64,000 nt of DNA from Anthonomus grandis grandis. Its lineage: Eukaryota; Arthropoda; Insecta; Coleoptera; Curculionidae. The position numbers and the translations under genes were made by a program. The stretch is from assembly GCF_022605725.1 (NCBI RefSeq), contig NC_065549.1, positions 29,465,690 to 29,529,689 on the forward strand, given 5' to 3'. Below, piece after piece: positions 34,871 through 46,418 of the stretch. Positions within the stretch are counted from its first letter, which is position 1. Every line of letters begins with the position of its first letter. A model generated the notes under the pieces. It was not told where the DNA came from, did no database searches, and worked only from the letters and a program-made list of their open reading frames with translations.

Positions 34871-35315
34871 CAGGGTGTTCTATTTTAAATAAGAAATTTG
34901 GTATTGACAACGGCTACATGAAACATCCTTTATACAAATTTTTTTTTTGCACAACCAAAATTATTAAACGACGGCGACGTGTACGACCATTTTTTCTAGC
35001 ACGTCTTCATTTATTTTTTATTAAATTTCTTTGATTTTTTTGTTGTTCACTGTATAAGGTATAAGAGAACGCTAGGAATGTATTAGTGATGGTGTATCCC
35101 CTGGAAACAGTTTATAATTAATAAATTAGCAAATCACTCTATTTATTAGATATATTCCTATTGATTTTAATAATTATCTTTAGAGACTTATCTAATGATT
35201 AACAGACTTCAAATCCATGGAATTACAGAAAATATTTTGAAAGTTACTTAAAAAACTCTACTAACAAATTTATTTAACATTTTTTCCTGGTATACACATA
35301 TTCTGGGATACCCTA
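34871..35315. repeat. Possible mariner-type MITE
   Basis: Left end TA-CAGGGTGTTCTATTTTAA is sharp. The right end GGGATACCCTATA is a degenerate counterpart. The interior is non-coding. Confidence 0.4.
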
Positions 35316-36079
35316 TATAACGTAATTGTTTGTTTCTGGTTATTAATCATCATATGTTTTCTTACACTTTTCAACTTATATAAGCATATAATAATGTAGC
35401 ACTATAATAAGTCGATACTGAGCAGAGCAGTAAAATTATATAAGTTAAGCGAGGTTGTCGTTTTTCCACAATAAAAAGCAGAACATCTTTTAACACGTAT
35501 ACTCTGGTTGTTATAATAGCCAAAAATAGCCATCATTAAATTGATAAAATCAATGTTGATGTAAGTTTTTGTGAAATGAATATTACTATTGAAACCGAAC
35601 TTACCTGTTTAAAGATGTTTTGCATTTTAGTATGCTGAAACTGACAACAAAACTTTTATAGTATATACAGATTGAGAAATCGATCATTACGCATAGACAG
35701 GTGCTTAAAGTCAAAATATGGCAACGGACTTAAATCTCAAAATGTTTTTTATGCTATGTATTGCATAATAAAAATTAAAGCATTTTTCTAATAAAAATAA
35801 AATATAAACTCTGATAAAAGTAGAAAAATGCAAATACTATACAAAAATAAAATTAAATATCTTACAGAATAACTTAACAGAAATTATTTTTTTTAAATAA
35901 AAGGCTCAAACAGATCTCCTTCCCTGGCTAAGCAAGAATTTAATCATAAAAGCCATTTTGTACTTCCAAAAGAGTTCCTAGGGAAATGGAATTGGCACAT
36001 TCATTTAGAGAGTTTCTGTCGCAACTCTTCTAAATTTGTTTGCTTACTAAATTTATAATTCTAAATAATTTTCATCATC
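35316..36079. other. AT-rich DNA without gene
   Basis: No motif recognised on either strand. Confidence 0.5.
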
Positions 36080-36860
36080 ACTTAGGAACAAGTCTGGAAA
36101 TCTAGGACCCCATTTAATATCGCCAGTTTTAGTAAGGTGATAAGGAAAATTGTTTGTAACCTTAACAGCATTACGAGCAGGACAGCCATCTGGTTAAAAA
36201 CAGATCGAAGGATTTACTTTGAAAGAAGAACTTGGTTTTGCAGTAACAAGTTATTTTTGCTTGTTTAAAGTACCATTATTAAAAAGTAGCTCTGTAATAA
36301 CGTTTCCCAAAATACTATCTAAAATCATTCAATTTTTGAGGATACTGAGTACGGAATTGAAAACTGCTCATTTTTGCGAGACCAAAATCGAATAACCGAA
36401 GTATTGTATTTCCCATGTAAAAACAAATCATTCATTCACTTTTTCACAATCACACAATTCATTTTTTCTTTCTATCACAAAATTCTATTCTTCGTCGTTC
36501 CTCTTCAGAAAATATCTCCCAATTATTGGAATTTAAAAAACATTAATACCCATGAGTTCTCCAAATACTGGTAACAGTTTTCTTGTCCACACCCAGTTTC
36601 TCTTCAAGACTTCCACTTGATCGTGTTGAATCCACTAGGGTACTACCAACTATTTCTTCTAGTCATTCTTGCTCCTGGATCCTTTCGATAGAACGTTTTG
36701 GTACTTTAGTGTGGTATTAGAGTATTATTGTGGTAGAATTGTTTTTTCGCAAGGAATAGGATCTATTTTTAAATGTATTTGAAAACAAATCTTTACATTG
36801 TACTGCTGAATTGGCAGCATAAAACCATTTAATAATTTGAATTCTTTCGGAAGCTGTCAT
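36080..36860 (-). pseudogene. Mariner-like transposase remnant
   Basis: From 36860 down: MTASERIQIIKWFYAANSAV, the first helix-turn-helix, then PKRSIERIQEQE, and GSLEEKLGVDKKTVTSIWR, the second. Next HGKYNTSVIRFWSRKNEQFS corresponds to 'NG.VNRHNxRYWS.ENPH' after the first Asp block, and TQYPQKLND, FGKRYYRATF to the core strands. PDGCPARNAVKVTNNF is the second Asp block and GDIKWGPRFPDLFLSDD the third, with Asp retained. Many stops and frameshifts are present. The sequence differs from the other mariner copies here, so it is probably a separate lineage. Confidence 0.72.
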
Positions 36861-38550
36861 AATAAGTTTGGAAAAAAATAATAACGCTTTGAAATTCAAC
36901 AGTGCAGCGTGCAGTAACGCAGCAAAATGAGGCATGCCACTATTATTATTGTTATTTTGTAAAAAATTAAAATAGCTTTTTTTAAATTATTTTGGACAAT
37001 GCTTAATCTTCAATACAACCTGTATATAAAATTCTCAGTATAGTTTTACAGTCACGAATCTTCAAATATCCCGACTTTCTTCAAATATTTTTGTACTTCG
37101 CTCACAATGTGTAAGCTTAAAAAAAACATCACATAGAATTTTCATATTTCTGCCCCACTAAAGTATAAGCGTTGATTGAATATTTGGTTGATGTAAAGTT
37201 GATTTAATATATATAACCCATATTCTTAATCAACGGTATAAGCTTAAGTATAAGCCGTTTGCTAGTACATTAATAGGGATAATCAAAAGTTTAAATATAT
37301 ACTCGTAGATGACTCAAAACAGATTACATTATAAAAATCTTCATAAAACTATAACCCTTTAACATGAAAAATATCTTTCTCTCAATTTACTTTTACCTAA
37401 CTGTTCTTAATTTAAAATCAATATTAAAAGCTGCAACTACTTACTAATAAAATAATTATGATTTATACATCATGGATTACATTTTACATTTTACTATAAA
37501 AGATAATGATACATATTTTACACACATAATTTAATTATCTATAATTATGGAATTTTGTATTTAACCAGTATTACCTACATTTTAATCAGTTTCTGAACAC
37601 ATAGGTGACTAAAAATATTGGTAATCTCATAAACAAAAATGTTATAAAATATAAAACTTTTTAAAATGTGTTCCTCCATATCATGAATCCATATCTTGCA
37701 TGCTGTCTTTTTATGTCTTTTCTTCAGTCTTAGTCTGACTGGTCTGCTTCAGGTTGTTGAGTTAGCGTTATCAAATCCTTTTATTAGAGTTTCTATTATA
37801 AACTTTATTGTTATTTTGTAGATGTTTTCTACGTTGGAAGTATAGCGATCCCCTAACGTCGTCTCCACTGCTTCCAAGAAGGGCTTTTCAATTCTCTAGC
37901 AAAAGAAAATTAGGTTAATTAAATTAAATTTAAAATTAACTTTATTTTAAAGTTTACTTAACTAAAATAAGAATTTTGCAAGAAAATAATTACTACCTGT
38001 TGTGTATATTATATGAGTTTGTTACTAGTTACAAGGTATATGTATATTTAAATTATAAAGCAAATATTTACTACTTTAGTAAAACAGGTTAGATTTTATT
38101 GCTAAGAACAGCCAAAGACAAAAACTCTGGTTAGCTTTTTTAAATAATATGTAGACATTGAGTTTTTTTAGATACTTAGGGTGTTAATATTATTTAAGCT
38201 CTTTTTTATTGTCATTCAAATTATATTAATGAAAAGTATGTTTTAGAAAAAAGAAACTATAATTTTATAAATGAAAAAGAATCGTATAGAATTTATGATT
38301 TACGGTTTAGATAGAATAGTATATGACCCTGTAGTGTGCAAAAAATTCAGATTTAAGATTTTTCAGAAAATAATAAATCCATATTTATCTTTTCACCAGT
38401 AAGTAAATGTTATTAAACATATCGACGGTTCTTTAACCCAATGAATAATAATTATTACATACGAAAAATCATACATATGGTCGTCAGACGTAATTTATAT
38501 TAATCACCTTTCAAAAAATGCCGCTCCTTAAAAATGAGTCTCAATCTTTA
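36861..38550. other. AT-rich DNA without gene
   Basis: An inverted CGTTGATT / AATCAACG pair lies near 37170 and 37240. 37690-37900 is less AT-rich, with no family signature. Nothing else seen. Confidence 0.45.
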
Positions 38551-38552
38551 TA

Positions 38553-39279
38553 CAGGGTATTAACAAAGTCTTTATATTTCAACAATTCTACTATTTGAAA
38601 TATAGATTTGGGAAAAAGTATTCTTACATTTTTATAGTGGCTGAAGTATAAACTGTACACTGTAAGAATTATACGAATAACAAAGATGTTAAAATATTAA
38701 AAACGAAGAGTATTCGGTAAGGAACAAAGAAACAAACAGTAATATTAAGTGTGTTCAATACAGTACGTATTAAGTAATTTTTATTCACATTAAATGGAAA
38801 AAAATTGTATAGTAAGGTAGATTGTGTGTATTTTTAGTTGGAAATAAAGTTATTGTGACCTAACATAATTTCTTTTTTTTTGTCCGGTCTAATACACCTT
38901 GTTTGACCAGACTATTTTTTTGATCCAAAAAACCACTGGTATCGTTGTTGCCACAAGATAAGCAAAACGTTTTGGATCATTAAAGAACAAAAATAAGAAG
39001 TCCTGATTATATTTTAGAAACTCAGTGGGAACAAAATAAAAAAAGTAAAAAAGTAATCTTTTTTTTTAATGTATGTCTTATAGATTTTTATGTGTATTTA
39101 TAAATAATAGTTATAAAAATACGTATTTATTTTTATTTTTTGTCAAGGATAAATTCTATAAGTAACAAGTTCGTTCTATAATTAAAATTAAAATTAAAGG
39201 AGAAATCGAAGATCAAATTAGTCCATGTGCACCATCATACAGTGACCATCTTGCAGGGGCATTTAGGTGAAACGCCCTG
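38553..39279. repeat. Probable mariner-type non-autonomous element
   Basis: Left end TA-CAGGGTATTAAC and right end AAACGCCCTG-TA give matching CAGGG(C/T) termini flanked by TA, 727 bp apart. The interior is non-coding. Only about 6-8 terminal bases match, so the pairing is tentative. Confidence 0.45.
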
Positions 39280-39281
39280 TA

Positions 39282-40186
39282 TACTAATACATATCAATTA
39301 AGGCTCCGCTTCCCAGGCCCACGAAAATTGCTTCTTAGAAGTTTGGCATATATCGTTTTACACCGTTGCACTTTTCGGTTTAATTTTGTTTTATATTATT
39401 ATGAAAATGTAAATACGTTAATTATTCTGCTAGTTTTTGTACAATTTTATTAGTATTCTGTAGTTAAAATTGATTCGTAGGGCTTCTTTAGGGTTCTACT
39501 TACGTTTGGTTTATTATTTTCATCTATAGTGTTTAGTTCTTAAGTAGTTCATCTTGTTCGAGAGCCCCATTTTGGCCCCAATCTAGGTTATTTAGGTTAT
39601 ATTATTGTAAATCCCTGTAGTTCTAATTTTCTAGAATTTGTATACTTGCTTGCTTTGACTGTCAGTATTCTCCTAAAGTTATTGGTCTCTTTGGGCAAAA
39701 ACAATGAAGATAATTCTAAATATTTCGAAACTATTCCATCGGGTTTTAAAAAGGACGCGCTTCGTGACAATTCATTCAGTTTTAATTGTTTAGTCAGTTT
39801 TTACCTTGGAAACAATTAAACGACAGTCAAGGCGAGTTAGGTTAGTGCTTTTGACGTTGACAATAAAAGTGTGTTCCCGAATTTCGTTACAATATTTTAG
39901 ATAAAGGATTGATACGTGCTTAAAACTATATGAGAAGTGTAGTAAAAATTAAGAAATATATGAATTTTTCAATTAAATATTGGCATATTTCAAGGCAATT
40001 TAGAATATAATAATACACTTCACACCATATTTTAAAGTAGTTTTAGGCATCCAGCAAACCTTTTTCTGTAAGTTGGTACAAAAATCAATTACATTCGCAA
40101 AAAAAACGATATGTCCTAAACCCTTCCAAGTGCACTTTTAACCGCCGCGACGTGACGTCCTCTAGGAATTATCTAACGACTTCGTT
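39282..40186. other. Intergenic DNA without recognised gene
   Basis: Less AT-rich than its surroundings in places (39470-39600, 39730-39890). The word TTTTCATCTATAG near 39520 resembles 13620, suggesting a worn shared repeat. No coding motif. Confidence 0.4.
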
Positions 40187-40189
40187 TTA

Positions 40190-41030
40190 GGGCCGGTATT
40201 ATAAATATTTTTGATAAGTTAACTTTAACTTTAACCATCAAGTTACCCTTAGCAATAAAATGTTAGTTTTATAAACCTCCCATTTCTTCTTCTTCGTCTT
40301 TGAGACGTTATTAAGGCCATGTGCATGAACATTCCTGGGAGAAGAGAAACCCGCCCCAGAGGGTATAAGAAATCTACCACTGGGCACAATCCTGGACTTC
40401 CTTGAAGCTACAGAATTGAACCTGTGGGACTAAACATATGGGACACAATAGGACTGCTTCTTAGCAGACCGCAGTGTAGGGAGCCACAAGGCACCACCCA
40501 GCGGTGGAGTTTTAGTGGGTATAGGACGAAACAGACTCGACACTGAGTCCCACACTACTGGGGGCGGCGCCGCGTAACCAGTGTTCATAAAGAATTTCGC
40601 GTCCGACCCAAAAAAAAAAAAAAAAAAGGCCATGTGCTACTGTCAAAAGAAATTTTCGTATTTTTATTTTGGATTGGCTTGCCCTAGATATGTTTCTAGA
40701 AAGAAAGCCTCTACGAGCTAAAGAACTATGAAAAATTGCGACATTTTATATGACATATCAGATGCTTGACAGTCCGGTAGTCACGAGGAGATAATTTCGT
40801 TTTTTACCGCCATCTATATATCGAGGAATAGAAGATTTTTCAGTGTTAGGTCATATTCAAACTTATTGACAGCATATATGTCAAAAACCAGGATAATATA
40901 TTATAAAGTTAACTTTAACTGATACTCCGATAAAGTTAACTTCTACATTTTGAAGTTAAATGTGACATGTGATGTTATTCCACAACTTAACTTTAAGTTA
41001 TCTGTCAAAATAGTTTCATAATACCGGCCG
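40190..41030. mobile_element. Harbinger-type MITE (GGCCGGTATTAT ends, TTA duplication)
   Basis: Ends read GGGCCGGTATTATAAA (left) and, inverted, CGGCCGGTATTATGAAA (right), flanked by TTA at 40187-40189 and 41031-41033. TTA fits the TWA target of PIF/Harbinger. Several subterminal copies of a TTAACTTTAA word occur near both ends. There is no coding capacity. A LINE 3' end is inserted at 40325-40625. Confidence 0.8.
40325..40625 (+). mobile_element. Poly(A)-tailed LINE 3' end inserted in the MITE
   Basis: About 301 bp ending in roughly 20 A residues and flanked by a duplication AAGGCCATGTGC (40313-40324 and 40626-40637). It is much GC-richer than its surroundings. The words GGAGTTTTAGTGGGTATAGG and GAGTCCCACACTACTGGG pair partly (AGTGGG with CCCAC) and recall the structured 3' untranslated region of R1/Jockey-like LINEs. 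It is heavily 5'-truncated, with no ORF. Confidence 0.75.
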
Positions 41031-41033
41031 TTA

Positions 41034-41849
41034 ACGTAGCATTTTAGCGTTATTTTCAGTTTCAGGTTTTCAGGCCCGTATTATATTTTATTCAAATGAT
41101 GCATTTTTAAACAATCCAATGATAACGCGGTCAAATAATTTAATTATAAACAATTTCTTAAACAGAAATAATTATGTTTATGAATATGAAGCATTTTACT
41201 AGTGTGTATTTGATTCGATTTTTTTAAAATTTGATATATGACTAATATAGTTATTTAGTAGTTTTGTACTTATATTTATTTGTAAGTCTTTTATTTTCTT
41301 TTAATAAAGTTGTGAACTTAATAACAATGGTACCATTGGAGTCATGCATGAAATTTGTTTAGCAGACAAATAGGTAAAGTGCGAAGGGACGTAGCGGCCT
41401 TTACATATTACTTCATTTATGATGTAGCGAAAGTTCGGTCAGTTTCGGGCCAGTATTTTATTTTATTTACCTAAATGCATTTCTTCAAAACCAAATTATA
41501 CTTTCAATTTTATAGAAAAAAAAATAAAAATTAACTTAATATTTAGCAGAAAAAGGGGCGAAGTTCATTTATTCAAGTGTTCTGCCAGATATTGTATTTA
41601 GTTCAATTTAAATTCTTACTTTTTTGTATTCTTTAAACTAAAATGTCACAGTGCTCTAATAAATGGCAGTGAAAGTTTTAGTTGCTATCATGTTTTATAA
41701 TAAACTTAATTTGAAAAAAAGGACAATTTTCAAAACATTTTAGATTTACAACCAATAAATAAAAAAATCTTATTTATATTAAAAAATACTTCGTTAGCAA
41801 TTCGCAGAAGTAATAAAAGAAAAAAATTGTATTATAGGAAGTTTTCGAA
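41034..41849. other. AT-rich DNA without gene
   Basis: Two similar words, CAGGCCCGTATTATATTTTA near 41070 and CGGGCCAGTATTTTATTTTA near 41446, form a weak direct repeat. Nothing else. Confidence 0.45.
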
Positions 41850-42260
41850 ATGACTACCATTATACACTAAACATTTTTTATAAAATCGTGGATTCATTTG
41901 TCGATCTTCTAAATTCGCTTTTATCTAGCTCTTCAAAACATATAATAACTCGCTAACATAGCTCTTCTTTACTGTTAACTAGTGTTGCGTATATTCTTTT
42001 CTTTATATTATCACAAAACAATCAAAGGGTGTCAGATCTGACGATCTCGCTGGCTAATCCGATGGTCCTATACGCCTAAACCATCTATGTATCATCAAAC
42101 ATGTCTTAAAAAAAATGTTGCTTTGTCGGTCCAAATTATTTTTCTTAAAAAGTCAGCATGAGACGTCAATATGGATCAAAATGTTTTTACAGAATTCTAT
42201 CCTTTTCAAAGCCTGCTCTTTCGTGAACTTGTATGAATGCATTTTAGGATTGGCTAATAT
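41850..42260 (-). pseudogene. Mariner-like transposase remnant with internal deletion
   Basis: From 42260 down: LANPKMHSYKFTKEQALKRI and EFCKN, the block before the first Asp; then, shifted, LRKIIWTDKATFFLRH (first catalytic Asp retained). It jumps directly to RWFRRIGPSD*PARSSDLTP and FDCFV, the region around the third Asp, so the central part with the second Asp is deleted. The tail reads NSKEELC and CFEELDKSEF. The junction is sharp, which suggests one deletion. Confidence 0.72.
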
Positions 42261-43244
42261 TTTTTTAAATTAAAGAATAAAACAAACCTAAACCATCCTT
42301 AACACATCTTTGTCTCTAATTGAAGCTTGCGGATATGCAGTAAAATATGCCAGTATTTTCATAATATTATTTTCTTTATTGGTAACTGGCTTTGTTTTAT
42401 TTAATTCAGGTTTTAATTTAGAGTCATAATGAACAAAATTATTTTGTAACCTTAGAAACTTTCATCGATTTATTGATGGTAGATTATTTGATCACATTAA
42501 CCATGGAAAGTATATAGTCTGATCAAAACCTCATTTAAGTAGTTAATATTTTCTATTTTATACTTTTTGATCATGTTAATCATAAAACACAATGTTAGTA
42601 TTTTAATTTATTATGTCACTGTCATTTATTAAACCATTGTGCAATTTTCATGGTTAACTAAGTAATTTACAAAATAAAAATGTTTAATCAAATTTCATGA
42701 AAATTATTATTTATTTTTAAAACGTTAAGCTACTTAGATATAGAAATATGATATAATAAATTAAAGATATTTTAACTTTCCATTAGAATATAAAATAAAA
42801 TATAGGGTATTTCATTTAAAAAAATTGACTTTTCGCCATTTTAGTAAATGAAAGATATTAGTTTTTGCTCTAAGAAGAAAAACTATTTAATGAAGCCAAT
42901 AAACGATTTGCACAACGCTGATTTGGTTTTGGTTATATTTTTGTATTTATACACAGAAACAATGTTTTCTATTATTCTTATTTTATTTTACTATTCTTAT
43001 CTTATTATTTTATTTTTTTAAGAACATTAACAAAAAGTTACTTTCCTTCATAATGGGTTTACAAAAATAAGAAAATTCGTTACAATTTGATTATTATCAT
43101 GCTAAACCATGAAAGCTCTCGAGGTTTAGTTTCGCTTTTATTCAAGTTTCGAGGTTGTATTTTATAAACACCGTTTTCTAGAATTTCCAATGGTCAAAAC
43201 CAATCAATTTATAAAAATCTTGCAAAACTATTGCCAAGTGCGTA
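42261..43244. other. AT-rich DNA, possible worn mariner terminus
   Basis: TATAGGGTATTTCATTTAAA at about 42802 resembles a mariner left end. No partner was found. Confidence 0.4.
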
Positions 43245-45528
43245 AGAGGTAATAAGGCCTGTCGGGTAATAAGGCCTATATTCAAAAAAACCGCTTTAAA
43301 TTAATCGCAAATCGATTGCGTTGGGTCCGCGTCTCCTATTGGTCCATTTACAAACGACATTCGAACGGACTACCCGCGTTCCTCGCTTTCGGGCAAGTTC
43401 CAACAACTTGTGTCGACGGGTCGCCGCGTGTGATATTATAAGGATACGACGAACAAAAACCTAAGTATTTTTAGTATTTATAATTGTATTTTTAATTTAT
43501 AACTGCAGATATTTTGGTTAGACTTTATATTTTGTGATTTCAATAGTTTATTAGATTAAATTTAGCCGACATAATTTAAATAAATTTACATAATATTTAT
43601 TTTCAGTGATTTTTAACATTATGCCTCCTAAAAGGGCACCTTGGTGCGAGGAGGATTTAATATCAGCAGTTCGATCTGTTCAACGCGGTACTCTGAGTAC
43701 ATATGGGGCTGCGGCAAGGTTTAATATTCCCAGAAGAACCATTAGAAATCATGTTCAGAATGGAATCCTAATAAAAAGACTAGGTCGTAAATCTATTTTA
43801 AAAGAAGAACAAGAAGCTGATCTCGTTAAAAGAATAATAAGATTTAGTTAAATAGGTCTACCTGTGACTCCACGGATCCTACGTCGACTGGTATTCAGAT
43901 TCTGCGAAGATAATAAAATTGCTCATCATTTTAATACAACTTCAAAACTTGCTGGTAAAGACTGGCTAAAGGCTTTTATGAAGAAAAATCCTGCAATTTC
44001 TAAAAGAAAAGCATAGTTTATGAATCCAGCTAGGGCTCAAAAACTTAATAAATTTATAGTTGATGATCATTTTTCAAAAATAGGGAAAATGTATGATGAT
44101 CTTAATATAATTAATCACCCTGAAAGACTTTATAATATGGATGAAAAAGGATGCCGCTTGACTATTCACCACCAGCCAACCGTTTTAGCTAAGAAAGGGG
44201 TAAAACGTGTTCACTTTCAATCGTCAGAACATGCAGAGAGTGTGTCAATTGCAGGATGTATCAATGCCCTTGGAATACCAATACCTCCTATGATTATTTT
44301 TAAAGGAAAGAGGCTAAAGCCAGAATTACATGATAATTTGCCACCAGGAACTCTAGTGGAAAAATCAAGTAAAGGCTACATGACTAATGAACTTTTTAAA
44401 GAATTCCTTAAGCACTTAGCCCGATACAAAAGTCCAGGAAGGTGCCTCTTAGTTTTTGATGGTGCAGCTTGTCATCTTGATTTGTCAATTGTTGATGTTG
44501 GAGACTCACTTGATATAGATCTCTACTGTTTGCCATCGAATACAACACATGAGCTTCAACCCCTCGACAAATCTGTATATCGTTCATTTGAGCATCATTG
44601 GGATAATGAGGTATTATTATTCTTGGATCAGAATCCTAACAAAAAGCTGACCAAATCACGTTTTAACATCACACTTTCAAATGTTTGGTCTAAATGCATG
44701 ACACATAGTAACATTATAAACGGTTTTAAGGCTACTGGTCTGTTTCCATTAAATCCCGAGGCAATTCCAGAAACAGCATTTGCTCCTTCAATTCTCTCAG
44801 ACGTACCGGCACCGGATGATACCAACAAAGAAAATAGGCGTACACCTGAATCTCCTCAACCTGGTCCGTCTGGAATGGCATCCAACAAGTCTGGCAAATT
44901 TTCCTATTCCAATGTTTACTCTTCTGACTCGGATTCGACTGATGACCATATCCCTCTTGCTGAATTAAAGAGACGAACAACAAAAGTCACTTCTTTTAAT
45001 GAGCTTTTGCCCACACCAGTAAAAACTAATGAAAAACCAAAAAAAAAATCGAAAAAAAGCTCTAAACTACAAAGGAACTCCAGTCACTAGAGATCTTTTT
45101 ACCGAGGAGAACAACAGTCGTGCCAAATTGAATAAAGATATTGAAAGCTCCAGGGAAAAGTTAAGTACCGAATGGTATTGCCATGGATGTGAGGAAGACA
45201 GGCAGGCCGATATGAGGCAGTGTTGGCTTAACAGTCAATGACATGGATGATTTTGAGTGTCCCGATGGCTGCTAAACTTCTCCCAATTAACGAGTTGTGC
45301 CATTTTTATGTATAGGCTTTATTAAACCTCCATCGGATAATAAGGCCGATTTGCGTTATTTTTCTTAATATTTATTTTTTGTTTTCTAGTTTTTTTAGAG
45401 ATAATTTTTTTAAGTTTGTTAAAATTAATATAACCTTATAAGCACTTTGGTGTATTAAACTAAATATTAACATTACAGTCTTTCACTTTATTCAATTTTT
45501 TTCTTAGCTAGGCCTTATTCCCCTCAAG
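43245..45528. mobile_element. Pogo/Tigger-like element
   Basis: A pogo transposase flanked by inverted AATAAGGCCT words: AGAGGTAATAAGGCCT at 43245 and, inverted, CTTGAGGGGAATAAGGCCT ending at 45528, each next to a TA. GTAATAAGGCC is repeated just inside the left end (43268) and as GATAATAAGGCC at 45336. The arms differ in length by two to three bases, so the exact termini are uncertain. Confidence 0.7.
43621..45275 (+). pseudogene. Pogo-like transposase (HTH, DDE_1, zinc-finger-like C-terminus), nearly intact
   Basis: From ATG at 43621: MPPKRAPWCEEDLISAVRSV, a pipsqueak-type helix-turn-helix (GTLSTYGAAARFNIPRRTIR), then GRKSILKEEQEADLV. A TAA at about 43849 is followed in frame by IGLPVTPRILRRLVFRF and GKDWLKAFMKKNPAISKRKA, a TAG at about 44014, and FMNPARAQKLNKF. 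The DDE_1 core shows RLYNMDEKGC, LLVFDGAACHLD and LPSNTTHELQPLDKSVYRSF with all three Asp. A frameshift in a poly-A run near 45040 ends the frame early, but the other frame continues TPVTRDLFTEENNSRAK and EWYCHGCEEDRQADMRQC, then after a small deletion GLTVNDMDDFECPDGC and a stop at 45275. The Cys spacing suggests a PHD-like finger that lost its middle. Only two stops and two indels separate this copy from an open frame. Confidence 0.9.
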
Positions 45529-46255
45529 TACCTCAGTTGATTCTTAGATTTCCTATTAATATTGGGTCTACAACTTCAAGCTGATTAAAATGAAGCTTGC
45601 CAGTTAGCTTTTGTTAATAAAATAGATAGTTAAATAAAGCCTACAATACAATAATAGCATTTTTAAAAATACTAGTTTATAAACAAATGTTGCGTAAGAT
45701 ATTTTGGTTTGATTCATTATTAGGTCAAATTCTTATTAAAATTCTCACCAAAAAATTGCTTGTTGTAAAAAGTGTTTGTATAGGGAGATATGGGTGAGAT
45801 TTATTTTGAGTAATTCTAACATGTAGTCATAATTCAAATTAATGTCCGAATATGTTTTATTAAATATGGTTGCAGTTTATGTTGGGCATTTCTGTGTTCA
45901 CTAATAAACACCATTTTTGTAACCACACACAAAGTAACATTATTTTTTATACTATAGTAAAAGATAACAAGAAAACTTAACAAAGCAATTTAATAATGCT
46001 GTGAAATAAATGTTTGTATAGATCATGCATTCCTACTTCCAAAAAATTTAATTATCTCTTATGGCCTTATTTTATTTTATTATTGCACTAAAATTGGGAG
46101 TAGTTCAATTAAGTATGGCATGTTTTTGATGTTTTTTCCAGACATGTTTCAGTTAAATTTATTTTTCCTTTTCAAAAAATTACAGATAATGTTTTAATAC
46201 ATTAATGTTTAAATACATCTTTTAATACCTTAATTAATTAGCCTATACACTTATA
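45529..46255. other. AT-rich DNA without gene
   Basis: No motif recognised. Confidence 0.5.
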
Positions 46256-46418
46256 CAGTGACCGCCTAAAGTTCCGCATAAATTCGATAAAAATTAGAGA
46301 CATGATTTTTTGAGAAAACGCTCGGACCCGTCGATTTTTATTTTAAGTTGCGCATTATTTCACATACATTTTTGTATACAGGGTGGAACAAAAAAAAGAT
46401 ATGAGTCATCGATCATTC
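46256..46418 (+). repeat. MITE family B, copy 2
   Basis: Starts TA-CAGTGACCGCCTAAAGT and runs through CATAAATTCGATAAAAAT and ACGCTCGGACCCGTCGATT to TATACAGGGTGGAACAAAA. Inverted relative to copy 1 at 25905-26063. The combination of a CAGTGACCGCC end and an internal TACAGGGTGG word may mean one element inserted near another. Confidence 0.8.

Noticed and set aside
40430..40633. Minus-strand open frame with an F-run
   Set aside because: It reads through the poly(A) tail of the inserted LINE 3' end and is non-coding.
44628..44983. Minus-strand open frames inside the pogo gene
   Set aside because: Antisense shadows of the DDE_1 coding sequence; the plus-strand reading has the catalytic motifs.
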